A DNA stretch of 64,000 bases, taken from Gracilinema caldarium DSM 7334. GTDB taxonomy: Bacteria > Spirochaetota > Spirochaetia > Treponematales > Breznakiellaceae. Of this stretch, positions 54,099-62,647 are shown in pieces (positions within the stretch are counted from its first letter, which is position 1; each line of letters begins with the position of its first letter). The notes below the pieces were generated by a model that was not told the origin of the DNA, made no database searches, and saw only the letters and a program-made list of their open reading frames with translations. The position numbers were made by a program, and so were the translations under genes. Location: contig NC_015732.1 of assembly GCF_000219725.1 (NCBI RefSeq), forward strand, positions 682,001 to 746,000. The letters are read 5' to 3'.

Positions 54099-54214
54099 CC
54101 TGTAACCAGGTCTCTAAGAAAAGAGATTTTCCCGGCTCAGTAGGCTTTGTCCGTTGACAAAGCCCTGGGAGGCTTCCTATACTTAAGTATCCACCGGGGG
54201 GGACACAGAGCAGG

Positions 54215-55450
54215 ATGGCAAATCAGCTGCAGTTAGCCTTTGTAAACTTCAAGAAGGATTCTTATATAATTGTTGAAGGCAAACAGAATGCCGACCGCTT
54301 TTTTATTATCCGCCAGGGTAAAGTCCGAATATCCAAAGAAGTTGAAGTGGTAGAAGAGGAAGGGGGCAATGTCCTGGGTCCCGGTGACTTCTTTGGTGTT
54401 GTTGCAACCATGTCCGGCCACAGCCATATAGAAACCGCACAGGCCCTCACCGATGTAACCCTCATTTCGGTACAAAAAGACCAGTATGTACAGCTCATCC
54501 AGAACAATACCCCGGTGGCAATGAAGATTATCCTCCAGTTTTCCAAACGGATGCGTTTTCTGGATGAAGCCCTGACCCGTCTCACCTTAAAAAATACCGC
54601 TGATAATGACCCATCCCACCTTTTTAAGGTAGCGGAATACTATGCAAAACAAAGCCAGTTTAATCAGGCCTATTTTGCCTATCATCAATACATAAAATAT
54701 TGCCCTAATGGCCAGAATGTACAGGTGGCCCGGGAACGGATGGTCAAAATAGCCCCCTATGCCAAGGCAGTGTATCTCGATAAAAAGACCGATGAGTTTA
54801 CCCGGACCTATCCAAAGGACACCATGATCTTTTCTGAGGGACAACCGGGGGATGAACTGTATATCATTCAAAAAGGTTCGGTGAAAATCGTAAAGATTGT
54901 AGACAATAACGAGGTACTTCTGGCGGTACTCAAACAGGGGGATATTTTTGGTGAAATGGCCCTACTTGAGTCTAAGCCTCGGTCTGCCAATGCGATTGCC
55001 TATGAAGACTGTACCGTTCTGGCAGTTAATAAAGAAAATTTTGAACGCATGGTCGGCACCCAGCCGCAGATTATCAGCCGGCTGACCCAGCTTCTGGCAG
55101 AGCGGATTTGGTTCATCTATAAACAGCTGGCTAATACGCTTATCAGCGATCCCCTGGGACGCATGTATGATGCCCTCCTCATTCAGCTGGAAAAAAACAG
55201 GATTCCCCTGGGCAACGCACCTCACACCTTTGATTTTGGACCAAAGGAACTCATCAATATGGTAGGGCTTCCTACTGCTGAAGGGAATATGGTAATACGG
55301 AAATTGCTCGAAAATCCGAAAATCCGCGTAGTGGATAATAAAATTGCCCTTACCGATGTGTCTGAAGTGGTCAAACAAACCGAATATTACCGGAAAATGC
55401 AAAAAATTGAGCGGGCCCGTCGGGAAGCCGCAAGCCGTATTGGGCTGTAA
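54215..55450 (+). CDS. Protein with two cyclic-nucleotide-binding domains, TPR-like linker and C-terminal winged-helix-like segment
   Basis: This 411-residue soluble protein has a first cNMP-binding fold at about 10-125 (FFIIRQGKVRISK, LGPGDFFGVVATM), a helical TPR-like linker (about 135-180, FKVAEYYAKQSQFNQAYFAY) and a second cNMP fold at 190-305 (DELYIIQKGSVKIVK, GDIFGEMALLESKPRSANAIA). The second domain keeps the FGEMAL...PRSA phosphate cassette; the first has lost it. The C-terminus (about 335-395) could be a reduced Crp-like winged helix (PKELINMVGLPTAEGNMVIRKL). It may be a cAMP or cGMP effector; DNA binding is uncertain. Confidence 0.88.
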   Translation: MANQLQLAFVNFKKDSYIIVEGKQNADRFFIIRQGKVRISKEVEVVEEEGGNVLGPGDFFGVVATMSGHSHIETAQALTDVTLISVQKDQYVQLIQNNTPVAMKIILQFSKRMRFLDEALTRLTLKNTADNDPSHLFKVAEYYAKQSQFNQAYFAYHQYIKYCPNGQNVQVARERMVKIAPYAKAVYLDKKTDEFTRTYPKDTMIFSEGQPGDELYIIQKGSVKIVKIVDNNEVLLAVLKQGDIFGEMALLESKPRSANAIAYEDCTVLAVNKENFERMVGTQPQIISRLTQLLAERIWFIYKQLANTLISDPLGRMYDALLIQLEKNRIPLGNAPHTFDFGPKELINMVGLPTAEGNMVIRKLLENPKIRVVDNKIALTDVSEVVKQTEYYRKMQKIERARREAASRIGL

Positions 55451-55636
55451 TAGTATTATACGAAGATCATGCAACCTGTAAAGACGTTACGCTTTCTGCC
55501 GATATATAGGGTAGGGTGGTTCCGTGATAGGGGCTGCCCTCTTGTGTATATGGGGGGAGAGGTGCATTATAGAAGAGCCGACCATAAGAGTATTCGCTTT
55601 CAAAGGCTCATCTCACGGGATCTTGTTATATATAAA

Positions 55637-56242
55637 ATGCTATTACTACTTAGTTGCTTGATATTTGCAGGTAATTCAGCATTGCTTGCTCAGAGTGTTG
55701 CCATACCCACTGAGCCTGCACCCTCTGCGACTTCTGTAACCACAACAAATCAAGATTCATCAACTTCGGGGATACTAGCCGAACTGCCAAAAAGATATCG
55801 GGCCTTTTCTCTCGGAATGGGACTTGAGGATCTGAAAAAAGCCCTTGCTGCGGATGACCTCTTTACCTTTCGAGGTGACCGGGATGTATCTCTTTTGCCG
55901 CTCAGTGAACAGACCCTCGTCGAGACTACAGGTCTTTCATTTATCAAACGGGCTTTTTTCCAGCTCAAAGGCGGCAAGGTCTTTATTATGGCCTTTACTC
56001 TGAATACGGATAAAATCGACCATTATTCAGTTTTCACCACCCTGGTCCAAAAATATGGGGAACCTAAGGAATTAAATCCCCGGGAGGCTGTCTGGCTGTC
56101 AGACACGGTCCGGCTTTCTCTTGAACGGCCTTTAACGGTAAAATATATAGATCTCCAGGTCTTTAACACCATAGTCGAGGCTTCTGCGGTCAAAGAATCC
56201 AAGGAAGCGGTTCTACGAAAGGAATTCCTGAATGATTTTTAA
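55637..56242 (+). CDS. Exported protein of unknown function
   Basis: The protein is about 201 residues long if it starts at ATG 55637, where a signal peptide begins (MLLLLSCLIFAGNSALLAQ). The frame is open from 55469, and an in-frame ATG at 55550 would add 29 charged residues; neither start has a convincing ribosome-binding site. The body (FSLGMGLEDLKKALAADDLF, then VFTTLVQKYGEPKELNP) resembles small periplasmic proteins in which a substrate-independent helix-strand repeat precedes a YGEP segment. Its end overlaps the DUF192 gene by 11 bases. Confidence 0.7.
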   Translation: MLLLLSCLIFAGNSALLAQSVAIPTEPAPSATSVTTTNQDSSTSGILAELPKRYRAFSLGMGLEDLKKALAADDLFTFRGDRDVSLLPLSEQTLVETTGLSFIKRAFFQLKGGKVFIMAFTLNTDKIDHYSVFTTLVQKYGEPKELNPREAVWLSDTVRLSLERPLTVKYIDLQVFNTIVEASAVKESKEAVLRKEFLNDF

Positions 56243-56705
56243 TTCCAGATTGATGAATCCCCTCTGTTTTGGAGTGCTTGTGGCGAGCCTTATCTCATGC
56301 AGTCCTTCATACATGAATGCTCAGTCAAAACTGCCGGTGCGAACCATAACGCTGGTGAAACAGGATGGTACACAGATTCCAGTGCAGGTGGAAGTAGCGG
56401 ATACAGATCAGAGCCGTACCCAGGGGCTCATGAACCGAAAAATCGTACCCGAAGGAACCGGCATGCTGTTTATTTTTGATAGGGACCAGATACTTACCTT
56501 CTGGATGAAAAATACCTTCGTACCCCTTTCAATCGCGTATATCAGTTCAGAGGGCAGGATTATTGATATTTTTGATATGGAACCGGAAAGTCTGAAACCT
56601 GTTGTTTCAACACGATCTGTCCGGTATGCCCTTGAGGTTCCCCAGGGCTTCTTTACAACTGTGGGCATTAAAGAAGGGGATCTCCTTACTGGATTACCCC
56701 GATAG
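56232..56705 (+). CDS. DUF192-family lipoprotein
   Basis: A 157-residue protein with a signal peptide and lipobox VASLISC, followed by a DUF192 domain (about 36-155). The domain signatures are TQGLMNRKIVPEGTGMLFIF, FWMKNTFVPLSIAYI and ALEVPQGFF. DUF192 proteins are widespread, often exported, and have no firmly known activity. It overlaps the preceding exported gene, so the two are translated together. Confidence 0.9.
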   Translation: MIFNSRLMNPLCFGVLVASLISCSPSYMNAQSKLPVRTITLVKQDGTQIPVQVEVADTDQSRTQGLMNRKIVPEGTGMLFIFDRDQILTFWMKNTFVPLSIAYISSEGRIIDIFDMEPESLKPVVSTRSVRYALEVPQGFFTTVGIKEGDLLTGLPR

Positions 56706-56772
56706 GTACTAATCAAAGCTTACGGAGAAAGCCTAATGGGCCTTTTCAAAGCGGGGAGTAGTCGCATTTTTA

Positions 56773-57894
56773 CTAGGCTTCCAGTTGGGAGAGCATCTGT
56801 AAAGCCAGGGGATCTTCCTCATCATATTCTAAAACAGTTTTGAAAAATCCCGCTGCTTCATCGAGTTTGCCCTGTTTCATTGCGAGGATCCCCAGGTTAG
56901 AGATGACTTTTATGTTTTCCGGTTCCATTTGAAGGGCCCGTTCCAGTTCCTTTCTTGCCTCAGCCAGGTTTCCCTGTTCAATAAGACAAAGGGCGAGTTC
57001 GTTGCGGGTATCACAGTTATCACCCCCCAGTTCAAGGGTTTTACGGAAGGCCAGAACCGCATCATCCCATCGTTCGAGACGCCGCAGTCCCCAGCCGAGG
57101 AGAAACCATCCGTTCCATACCTCAGGGTGGCGGGTTAAAAATTGGTGGATTTTTTCAATGCCCTTGGTTTCTTCACCCAATCTGATAAAATCATAAGCCT
57201 CTTTAAAAATTTGATCATCCAAGCTCCGTTCGGTGATTTCTTTGATAATACCCTGGGCTTTTTCTTTTTTCTTGGGGCTATCTGCTACAGGAAGATAACG
57301 AGAAAAACAATCCCGGGCTTTTTCATAATTACGTTGTTTTAGGTAGAAAAAGCCTGCATTAAAGAGGGCATTCGGTAAAGGTGATGTTTGGTTTATAAGG
57401 CGGATATATAATTCATGGGCCCGTTCCCATTCCTCTGTGGCCTCTTCCTCGCGGCCCGACTCCTCCAGAGTGTTTGCATGTTCTTCATAAACCAGAGCCT
57501 GGTTCAGGGTTACCTCTGCCGAGTCTGGGTAGAGGGCTGCTAAAGCCTTAAGGATTTCCATAGCCAAATCAAAATCCCGATTGCGGGCTTTTAAAATGGC
57601 AGCCTCAGAAAATTCTTTTAATATATCTGGTTTAACCGCCAGAACAAAACGACGGTAATAATCCGCATCTTCCTGATCCGGATCCCGTTCGATAACCTTT
57701 ATCATACCAGAAAGAATCATTTCCCAGGAAAGCTGTTCCAGATTCAATGATTCCTGGTCTGGGGGAATTTCTACAGGAATAGGTATGGATGGGTCGACAC
57801 TAAAATCTCCCGCAGAGACCTCTTCTATGCGGCCGCGGATAGATTCGGGGACTGACAGGAATACAATCCTATCTGAGTTATTTATTTGTTTCAT
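56773..57894 (-). CDS. Tetratricopeptide-repeat protein
   Basis: A 373-residue soluble protein made mostly of TPR helices from about residue 85 on. Clear repeats include NAGFFYLKQRNYEKARDCF, GWGLRRLERWDDAVLAFRKT and NELALCLIEQGNLAEARKEL, and the last repeat is LGILAMKQGKLDEAAGFF. TPR proteins are scaffolds for protein contacts. Its start overlaps the stop of the PilZ gene by 17 bases, so it is co-translated with a c-di-GMP receptor and may be its partner. Confidence 0.88.
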   Translation of the reverse strand: MKQINNSDRIVFLSVPESIRGRIEEVSAGDFSVDPSIPIPVEIPPDQESLNLEQLSWEMILSGMIKVIERDPDQEDADYYRRFVLAVKPDILKEFSEAAILKARNRDFDLAMEILKALAALYPDSAEVTLNQALVYEEHANTLEESGREEEATEEWERAHELYIRLINQTSPLPNALFNAGFFYLKQRNYEKARDCFSRYLPVADSPKKKEKAQGIIKEITERSLDDQIFKEAYDFIRLGEETKGIEKIHQFLTRHPEVWNGWFLLGWGLRRLERWDDAVLAFRKTLELGGDNCDTRNELALCLIEQGNLAEARKELERALQMEPENIKVISNLGILAMKQGKLDEAAGFFKTVLEYDEEDPLALQMLSQLEA

Positions 57895-58768
57895 GCTTCT
57901 CCGGTTCTTTTGTGTCTTGATTTCCTTGAGGTTTCTGTGCCGTTTCCTCAGCGGTTTCCGTACGAGGTTCGGTACGTATCTGGCTTAAATAGTCATTTAT
58001 TCGCATTTTATAATTCATGGGAACCTGGTTTTCGTTAAAATGAATCGCTACCGCAACCAGTTCTTTCCTGCCTTCCACATCTTCTATGCGAACGACCTTA
58101 CCACCGATTATATGAGATTCCCGAGGGTCTTCAAAATCCAGTCGTAGGGTTACTTCCTTATCAGCAATAAATTTTGCTACCCCAACCATGATAGTTTTTG
58201 CTCCGGAAAAAGAAATGTCCCTGAGTATACAGCGGCGGGGAACGCCTTGTAGGTAGAGTACCGTTTCCTTCGCGGCTAATCGTAATTTTCGTATCGATTC
58301 TGGGGTAATTAAGATCCTTTCATCCCGCCGTTTCGATGAATTAATATTCGCATCGAGAAGGCGTCCCATAATTTCGATAAGATCATCCGGTGGTCGCTGG
58401 GTGAATTGTAGGGTCATCATAGAAATATCTTGAGATCCCTGATAAGGAGCAGAACCAACGACACGGCAGGAAACAAAGAAAAACATGGGATCGGTTTTAT
58501 CGGAAATTTTAAAACTATACCGAAGATTAACGAGATTATTGGCTTGCTGTAATTTGCCATAAAGCCCTGATTTTGTATTTATGATTACTTTTGCTTCTTC
58601 AAAAGAAGTAGAATAAATCACACAGGGCCACGCCTCTCCCAGGCACTTTAAATATACCTGCTGAGTTACCAGTCCTGTTGCAGTGATAATTTCCTTGGTA
58701 AAGGTAACTGAAATGGTGCGATATCGTTCGTAATATTTTGTGATCTGCTGGCTTGTTAAAACACCCAT
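57878..58768 (-). CDS. PilZ-domain c-di-GMP receptor
   Basis: A 296-residue protein with a beta-rich N-terminal domain (about 1-125, YcgR/PilZN-like) and a PilZ domain (about 145-265). Both binding motifs are intact: RRDER (147-151, the RxxxR type) and DISFSG (184-189, DxSxxG). The last 30 residues are Glu/Thr-rich and disordered. C-di-GMP binding is well supported; the output, perhaps motility control as for other spirochaete PilZ proteins, is inferred. The promoter lies only about 4 bases from the ATG, so the message may be leaderless. Confidence 0.85.
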   Translation of the reverse strand: MGVLTSQQITKYYERYRTISVTFTKEIITATGLVTQQVYLKCLGEAWPCVIYSTSFEEAKVIINTKSGLYGKLQQANNLVNLRYSFKISDKTDPMFFFVSCRVVGSAPYQGSQDISMMTLQFTQRPPDDLIEIMGRLLDANINSSKRRDERILITPESIRKLRLAAKETVLYLQGVPRRCILRDISFSGAKTIMVGVAKFIADKEVTLRLDFEDPRESHIIGGKVVRIEDVEGRKELVAVAIHFNENQVPMNYKMRINDYLSQIRTEPRTETAEETAQKPQGNQDTKEPEKHETNK

Positions 58769-58778
58769 GGGTTTTTTT

Positions 58779-58808
58779 ACTATAATTGAGGAAGGCCTCT
58801 TTCGTCAA
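58779..58808 (-). promoter_or_regulatory. Promoter of the PilZ gene placed against its start codon
   Basis: On the minus strand TTGACG (58803-58808), an 18-base spacer and TATAGT (58779-58784) are followed by ten bases and then ATG 58768. No ribosome-binding site fits between. An 11-base dyad (58792-58802 with 58812-58822) overlaps the promoter. Confidence 0.6.
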
Positions 58809-58828
58809 TGCAAAGAAGCCTTAAAAAA

Positions 58829-59569
58829 TTACCATAACCCATAGCTATACATCCGTTCACCGGTTTCCCTCATGTCGTAGGTAAAACGGCGGAAGGTCCA
58901 TTGTTTGAGGACAGTATCATAGAGGGCGAAACGAGCAACCGCTTTATCAAGTGAATCAGATGCATGGGCATCCTGGGCATCCCGTGGAAAACCTACACTG
59001 CCTGGATTGAACAGAAATCTGTTATTGACCACCGAGGCATCTACCCTTTTGTTTCCATCTCCATATAATACCTGAATTGTGGTTTTAGCGAAATTCCTTT
59101 TTAATATAAAAGCAGAAGGCAAATGGCTATGGCCAAAAAAACAATGGGTAAAAGAAACATCTCGAAAGGCATCCAGGGCATCTGTTTCTGACATGATATA
59201 TTCCCACACCGGATTCCGGGGACTTCCATGAGAAAGTACTATTCCCTTATAGGTAACTATTGAGGGTAGTGTCGCTAGAAAGGTTTTGCTTTCAAGGGAA
59301 ATATGATCCCAGGTCCACTCCATAGCCTTTCGAGCATGATGAGAAAAGTCAGATATATCTATTTTGCCACAGGCTGCAAGGTCATGGTTGCCTGCTAAGA
59401 TGATCTTACAGGTTTCTCTAGCCAGCCTTACACATTCATCTGGGTCTGGTCCATAACCAACCAAATCACCAAGACACCAGAATTCATCAACTTCCATCGT
59501 TGCTCTATTTAGCAGTGCCTTAAAAGCAGCAAGATTTGCATGTATATCGGAAATTACAGCTACTCGCAT
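58829..59569 (-). CDS. Calcineurin-like metallophosphoesterase
   Basis: A 246-residue phosphoesterase with all metal-binding blocks: VISDIHANLAAF (D, H), CLGDLVGYGPDPDECV (GD), LAGNHDLA (GNHD), LSHGSPRNP and CFFGHSHLP (GHxH). It belongs to the YfcE/serine-threonine-phosphatase-like group of small bacterial members. The substrate is not predictable. A perfect 17-base palindrome lies 5 bases upstream of the ATG and may block or control transcription. Confidence 0.9.
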   Translation of the reverse strand: MRVAVISDIHANLAAFKALLNRATMEVDEFWCLGDLVGYGPDPDECVRLARETCKIILAGNHDLAACGKIDISDFSHHARKAMEWTWDHISLESKTFLATLPSIVTYKGIVLSHGSPRNPVWEYIMSETDALDAFRDVSFTHCFFGHSHLPSAFILKRNFAKTTIQVLYGDGNKRVDASVVNNRFLFNPGSVGFPRDAQDAHASDSLDKAVARFALYDTVLKQWTFRRFTYDMRETGERMYSYGLW

Positions 59570-59574
59570 TATAG

Positions 59575-59591
59575 TATAGTTTTAAACTATA
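59575..59591. promoter_or_regulatory. 17-base perfect palindrome between divergent genes
   Basis: TATAGTTT-T-AAACTATA lies in the 124-base gap between the phosphoesterase (minus) and the 198-residue unknown gene (plus), 5 bases from the phosphoesterase ATG. It also contains minus-strand TATAGT, a possible -10 box, so a bound protein would cover the promoter. Confidence 0.5.
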
Positions 59592-59693
59592 ATTAGCATA
59601 GAGGAAAGGGTATAATCTTCTTGTTTTGGGATGAGTGGGAAAAATAATTCTCTATGACAAGGATTTCTAACGAGGCCTTGATGAGGAACTGAA

Positions 59694-60290
59694 ATGAAAA
59701 TAAGTAAAACACAAGACTTTTTAGGCTCCATATCTGAACGTTTCACTGATGTATGGCAGTTACTGTCTGAAACAACTCAATTTCTTAGTAAAACAAAGGA
59801 ATTTGCCCACTATGAAAACCAGCTACGAGAGTGGAGAGCTCAACTACAATCTAAACGACTTGATAGTGAAACTCACCTTCGTATTAGATCGGAACTTGTT
59901 AATTTACGAAAACATTTAAGACTAATGGGATATGACTTAAGCCTAGCAAAACAAATTCTTAGATTTGAAGGGTTTCGGAATGATGCCTGTATTCGTGAGG
60001 GCTTTCGTAGACTTGTAGTAGTGTTTACTGACAAGGATGTATACTGGTTAAGCGGAGATGATAATCATATCAATCTGGCAGAATACCTTGAGCGGAGGCT
60101 TGAATCCGCGTTATCTTCTGGAGAAATTGAACGAATACATGATCGGCATTATCTTTGGTATAAACGTCAGGGGAACAACCTTATTCTTTCTGGATCTGAT
60201 ACGGAATCAAAGGAAGATTTTGCACGGCTGGAAGCTATTGGAAATGCTAACCCCTTATTATTGTTGAGTAAGCTTAAGGGGCTGAAATAG
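59694..60290 (+). CDS. Unknown helical protein, 198 residues
   Basis: No family is recognised. The N-terminal half is strongly helical (TTQFLSKTKEFAHYENQL and onward, possible coiled coil at about 25-85). The C-terminal half has mixed strands and helices (FRRLVVVFTDKDVYWLSGDD). There is no signal peptide or membrane segment. A GAGGAAC site precedes the ATG. It is divergent from the phosphoesterase and shares its palindromic control region; a lineage-specific cytoplasmic role is all that can be said. Confidence 0.75.
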   Translation: MKISKTQDFLGSISERFTDVWQLLSETTQFLSKTKEFAHYENQLREWRAQLQSKRLDSETHLRIRSELVNLRKHLRLMGYDLSLAKQILRFEGFRNDACIREGFRRLVVVFTDKDVYWLSGDDNHINLAEYLERRLESALSSGEIERIHDRHYLWYKRQGNNLILSGSDTESKEDFARLEAIGNANPLLLLSKLKGLK

Positions 60291-60322
60291 TGGTTCCCAG
60301 TATGTTTCACGAATCAGTTTGA

Positions 60323-61054
60323 CTAGTTATCTATAACATACACAGCCCCTGCCGTGCTACCGGATGTTGGGTAGTTGGAGAAGTATAGTCCTGTTTTCCA
60401 AGAAGTAGCTTCGGCAGTGGCTATACCAAAAGCAGACTGATAAAGCCGCTTTAGTAGTCCTTCCAGCTTCCTGCCATATTCTCGATCGCTGGCCCATCTG
60501 CCTGCAAGATCGTGTATGCTCGGCGCACTACCTCGTCTAACATATTTAAAACGAGGATCTACCAGACTTTGATGAAGTGCTTCGGTGGAGGCATAGGCTT
60601 TGAGGTGCTGTATATGTGCCCGTACTCCCATTTGGGCTGTGGGAAACCGTTCTCCCGGTTTACCTGGCCCGATTGAGCCTAAGCCGCAATAGTTATGCAT
60701 GTCAGGAGTAACCAATCCGCCGAATCGGAGAAAACTAGTCTCAAGACACATCTGAACAAAGGCAATATCAGAATTCACCGACTCAAGAGCAGCTTCTTTA
60801 TGGTAAAGGTTTGCCATCAACAGAGCTTCCTGATCTGATATTTTAGGATTATTTTGATGTAAAAAACGGGCTAAATCTTTTGGGGGTACCTTGCCGGTAC
60901 TCATAATTTTCTGTGGAATAGATGGCAGTACCGGTGGACGTTCTTGAGGCTGTTCAGGGCTCATTCCGGCTGATACGGTCGAAATGCTGGTACAAGACCC
61001 TAATATAAAGCTTATACTGACTAAGAGTACCAGATATTTCAAAATATATTTCAT
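60323..61054 (-). CDS. Lipoprotein glucosaminidase (FlgJ/Bax-like)
   Basis: A 243-residue exported hydrolase: signal peptide with lipobox FILGSC (C21), a low-complexity proline-rich linker (31-52), then a glucosaminidase domain. The domain shows DIAFVQMCLETSFLRFGG, with the probable catalytic glutamate, NYCGLGSIGPGK, FPTAQMGVRAHIQHLKAY and DLAGRWASDREYGRKLEGL. It should cleave the glycan strands of peptidoglycan in the periplasm. It is divergent from radC across a short gap. Confidence 0.88.
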   Translation of the reverse strand: MKYILKYLVLLVSISFILGSCTSISTVSAGMSPEQPQERPPVLPSIPQKIMSTGKVPPKDLARFLHQNNPKISDQEALLMANLYHKEAALESVNSDIAFVQMCLETSFLRFGGLVTPDMHNYCGLGSIGPGKPGERFPTAQMGVRAHIQHLKAYASTEALHQSLVDPRFKYVRRGSAPSIHDLAGRWASDREYGRKLEGLLKRLYQSAFGIATAEATSWKTGLYFSNYPTSGSTAGAVYVIDN

Positions 61055-61072
61055 GGTATATCTATCGGCAAT

Positions 61073-61834
61073 TTGAAGTACCTTTTAAAGCATGATGAAT
61101 TACGCAATTGTACTACTGGTATGGATGGACAATGTTGTTATGAAGAGCATACCAAAAACTTGGTATATAGCCCTCTGGAATTACCTAAGGCTGAACGACC
61201 TCGGGAACGTCTAGCAGCGGCCGGCCCTCAGTCCTTATCGGATCGGGATTTGCTTGCCATATTACTTGGTGCAGGCATCCGTGGAAAAAGTGTATACCAG
61301 GTGGCTGAAGACCTTCTTGATCGTTTGGATCTATCAAAGGGTCTACCTGCGTTAGAAAAGCTTTCTGAAATTTATGGCCTTGGTTTTTCAAAAGCCTGCT
61401 TAGTACTGGCTATGCTTGAATTTAGCCGCCGTTATTGGGGCCCAGTAGGTACAAGAATACGAGAACCCGCAGATGCCTATCAACTGCTCAGACACTATGC
61501 GGACCGGAAACAAGAACATTTTATTTGTATATCCCTTAATGGTGCCCATGAAGTGCTTGCTAGCCGTATTATTACAATCGGACTTGTCAATAGGACCCTT
61601 ATTCATCCCAGAGAGGTTTTTTCTGATCCTCTTATAGACCGGGCTTGTGCAGTTATAGTCGCCCATAATCACCCCTCTGGCCAGGTAAATCCCTCATTAG
61701 AGGACGAGGAAATAACCCGTCGCTTAAAGGCTACAGCAGATCTGGTAGGTATTACCCTGCTTGATCATATCATTTTTTCAGAAGATGGATATTACAGTTT
61801 CTCACGGGAACAAAATAGTATTTTTTTATCATAA
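61073..61834 (+). CDS. radC: RadC-family JAB-domain protein
   Basis: A 253-residue RadC protein: an N-terminal helix-hairpin-helix part (LSDRDLLAILLGAGIRGKSV) and a C-terminal JAMM metalloprotease-like domain with HNHPSGQVNPSLED, the zinc-binding H-x-H-x(n)-D signature. Despite the name, RadC has no proven role in DNA repair. The start is uncertain: TTG 61073 gives the full frame, but ATG 61121 would give 237 residues and begin closer to the conserved PRERL region. Neither has a strong ribosome-binding site. Confidence 0.9.
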   Translation: MKYLLKHDELRNCTTGMDGQCCYEEHTKNLVYSPLELPKAERPRERLAAAGPQSLSDRDLLAILLGAGIRGKSVYQVAEDLLDRLDLSKGLPALEKLSEIYGLGFSKACLVLAMLEFSRRYWGPVGTRIREPADAYQLLRHYADRKQEHFICISLNGAHEVLASRIITIGLVNRTLIHPREVFSDPLIDRACAVIVAHNHPSGQVNPSLEDEEITRRLKATADLVGITLLDHIIFSEDGYYSFSREQNSIFLS

Positions 61835-61909
61835 TTATTATTGATTTGCAATTTTACTTTAAATGATTATATTTTGATTAGGTTTGACGGTGTACATAAG
61901 AAGTTAGAC

Positions 61910-61935
61910 CTATAGAAGTCATGAGATTTCTATAG
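61910..61935 (+). promoter_or_regulatory. Inverted repeat before the ferritin gene
   Basis: CTATAGAA (61910-61917) and TTCTATAG (61928-61935) form a perfect 8-base dyad with a 10-base spacer, 28 bases before the ferritin ATG. It is a candidate operator for an iron or oxidative-stress regulator; it does not match the usual Fur or PerR box. Confidence 0.4.
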
Positions 61936-61963
61936 ATTATGTTTTGAAAGTGAGGTGTCGTAT

Positions 61964-62503
61964 ATGATCAGTAAAGGAATGGTACAAACTATCAACAAAC
62001 AGATCAACAACGAAATGTATTCGGCATATCTGTATATGGCCATGTCAGCCGATTGTTCAAGTAAAGGGTTGAATGGCTTTGCTAAATGGTTCATGGTTCA
62101 ATACCATGAAGAAATGTTCCATGCCATGAAAATGTATAACTACCTGCTAGATCAGGGAGAGGCAGTACACCTGCAGGAGATTAAGGAACCACCAAAAACT
62201 TTTACATCGGTCAAAGAAATGTTTGAAAAGACCTTGGAACATGAAAAATTTGTCACCAAATCTATTCATGAGATAGCTAACCTAGCCCAGAAAGAGCAGG
62301 ATCATGCCACATATACCTTTATTCAGTGGTATGTCACTGAACAGATAGAAGAAGAAAAGAACGATATGGAAATTCTTCAGCGGCTTACACTCGCCGGTGA
62401 ATCCGGGCCAGGTCTTTTCATGCTCGATAGCGCTTTGGGTGCTCGGGCCCTCACGGTGCAGACTGACTTTTCAGTAGGTGTTCCCATTTCAGCGAATGGC
62501 TAG
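61964..62503 (+). CDS. ftnA: Bacterial ferritin (FtnA type)
   Basis: A 179-residue non-haem ferritin that stores iron as a 24-subunit shell. Counting from ATG 61964 (GAGGTG upstream), the ferroxidase ligands fall exactly at the E. coli FtnA positions: E17, E50, H53, E94, Q127, E129 and E130. The C-terminal 20 residues, rich in small residues, extend past the usual fifth helix. A GTG at 61955 is in frame but overlaps the ribosome-binding site. A strong terminator follows. Confidence 0.96.
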   Translation: MISKGMVQTINKQINNEMYSAYLYMAMSADCSSKGLNGFAKWFMVQYHEEMFHAMKMYNYLLDQGEAVHLQEIKEPPKTFTSVKEMFEKTLEHEKFVTKSIHEIANLAQKEQDHATYTFIQWYVTEQIEEEKNDMEILQRLTLAGESGPGLFMLDSALGARALTVQTDFSVGVPISANG

Positions 62504-62555
62504 CGCATGGGATACCGAATTACATTGTGCTTCGTATAGTAACATTGAATCTATG

Positions 62556-62600
62556 ATCAGGTTGTTGCAATACCGTATACCATGCAATAACCTGATTTTT
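62556..62600 (+). terminator. Rho-independent terminator after ferritin
   Basis: ATCAGGTTGTTGCA (62556-62569) pairs with TGCAATAACCTGAT (62583-62596), one G-U pair in a 14-base stem, followed by a T-run. Confidence 0.9.
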
Positions 62601-62647
62601 CATGCCTGTTCTGTTTTAAGTTATTTTTTTCAGTTATAATGAACATT

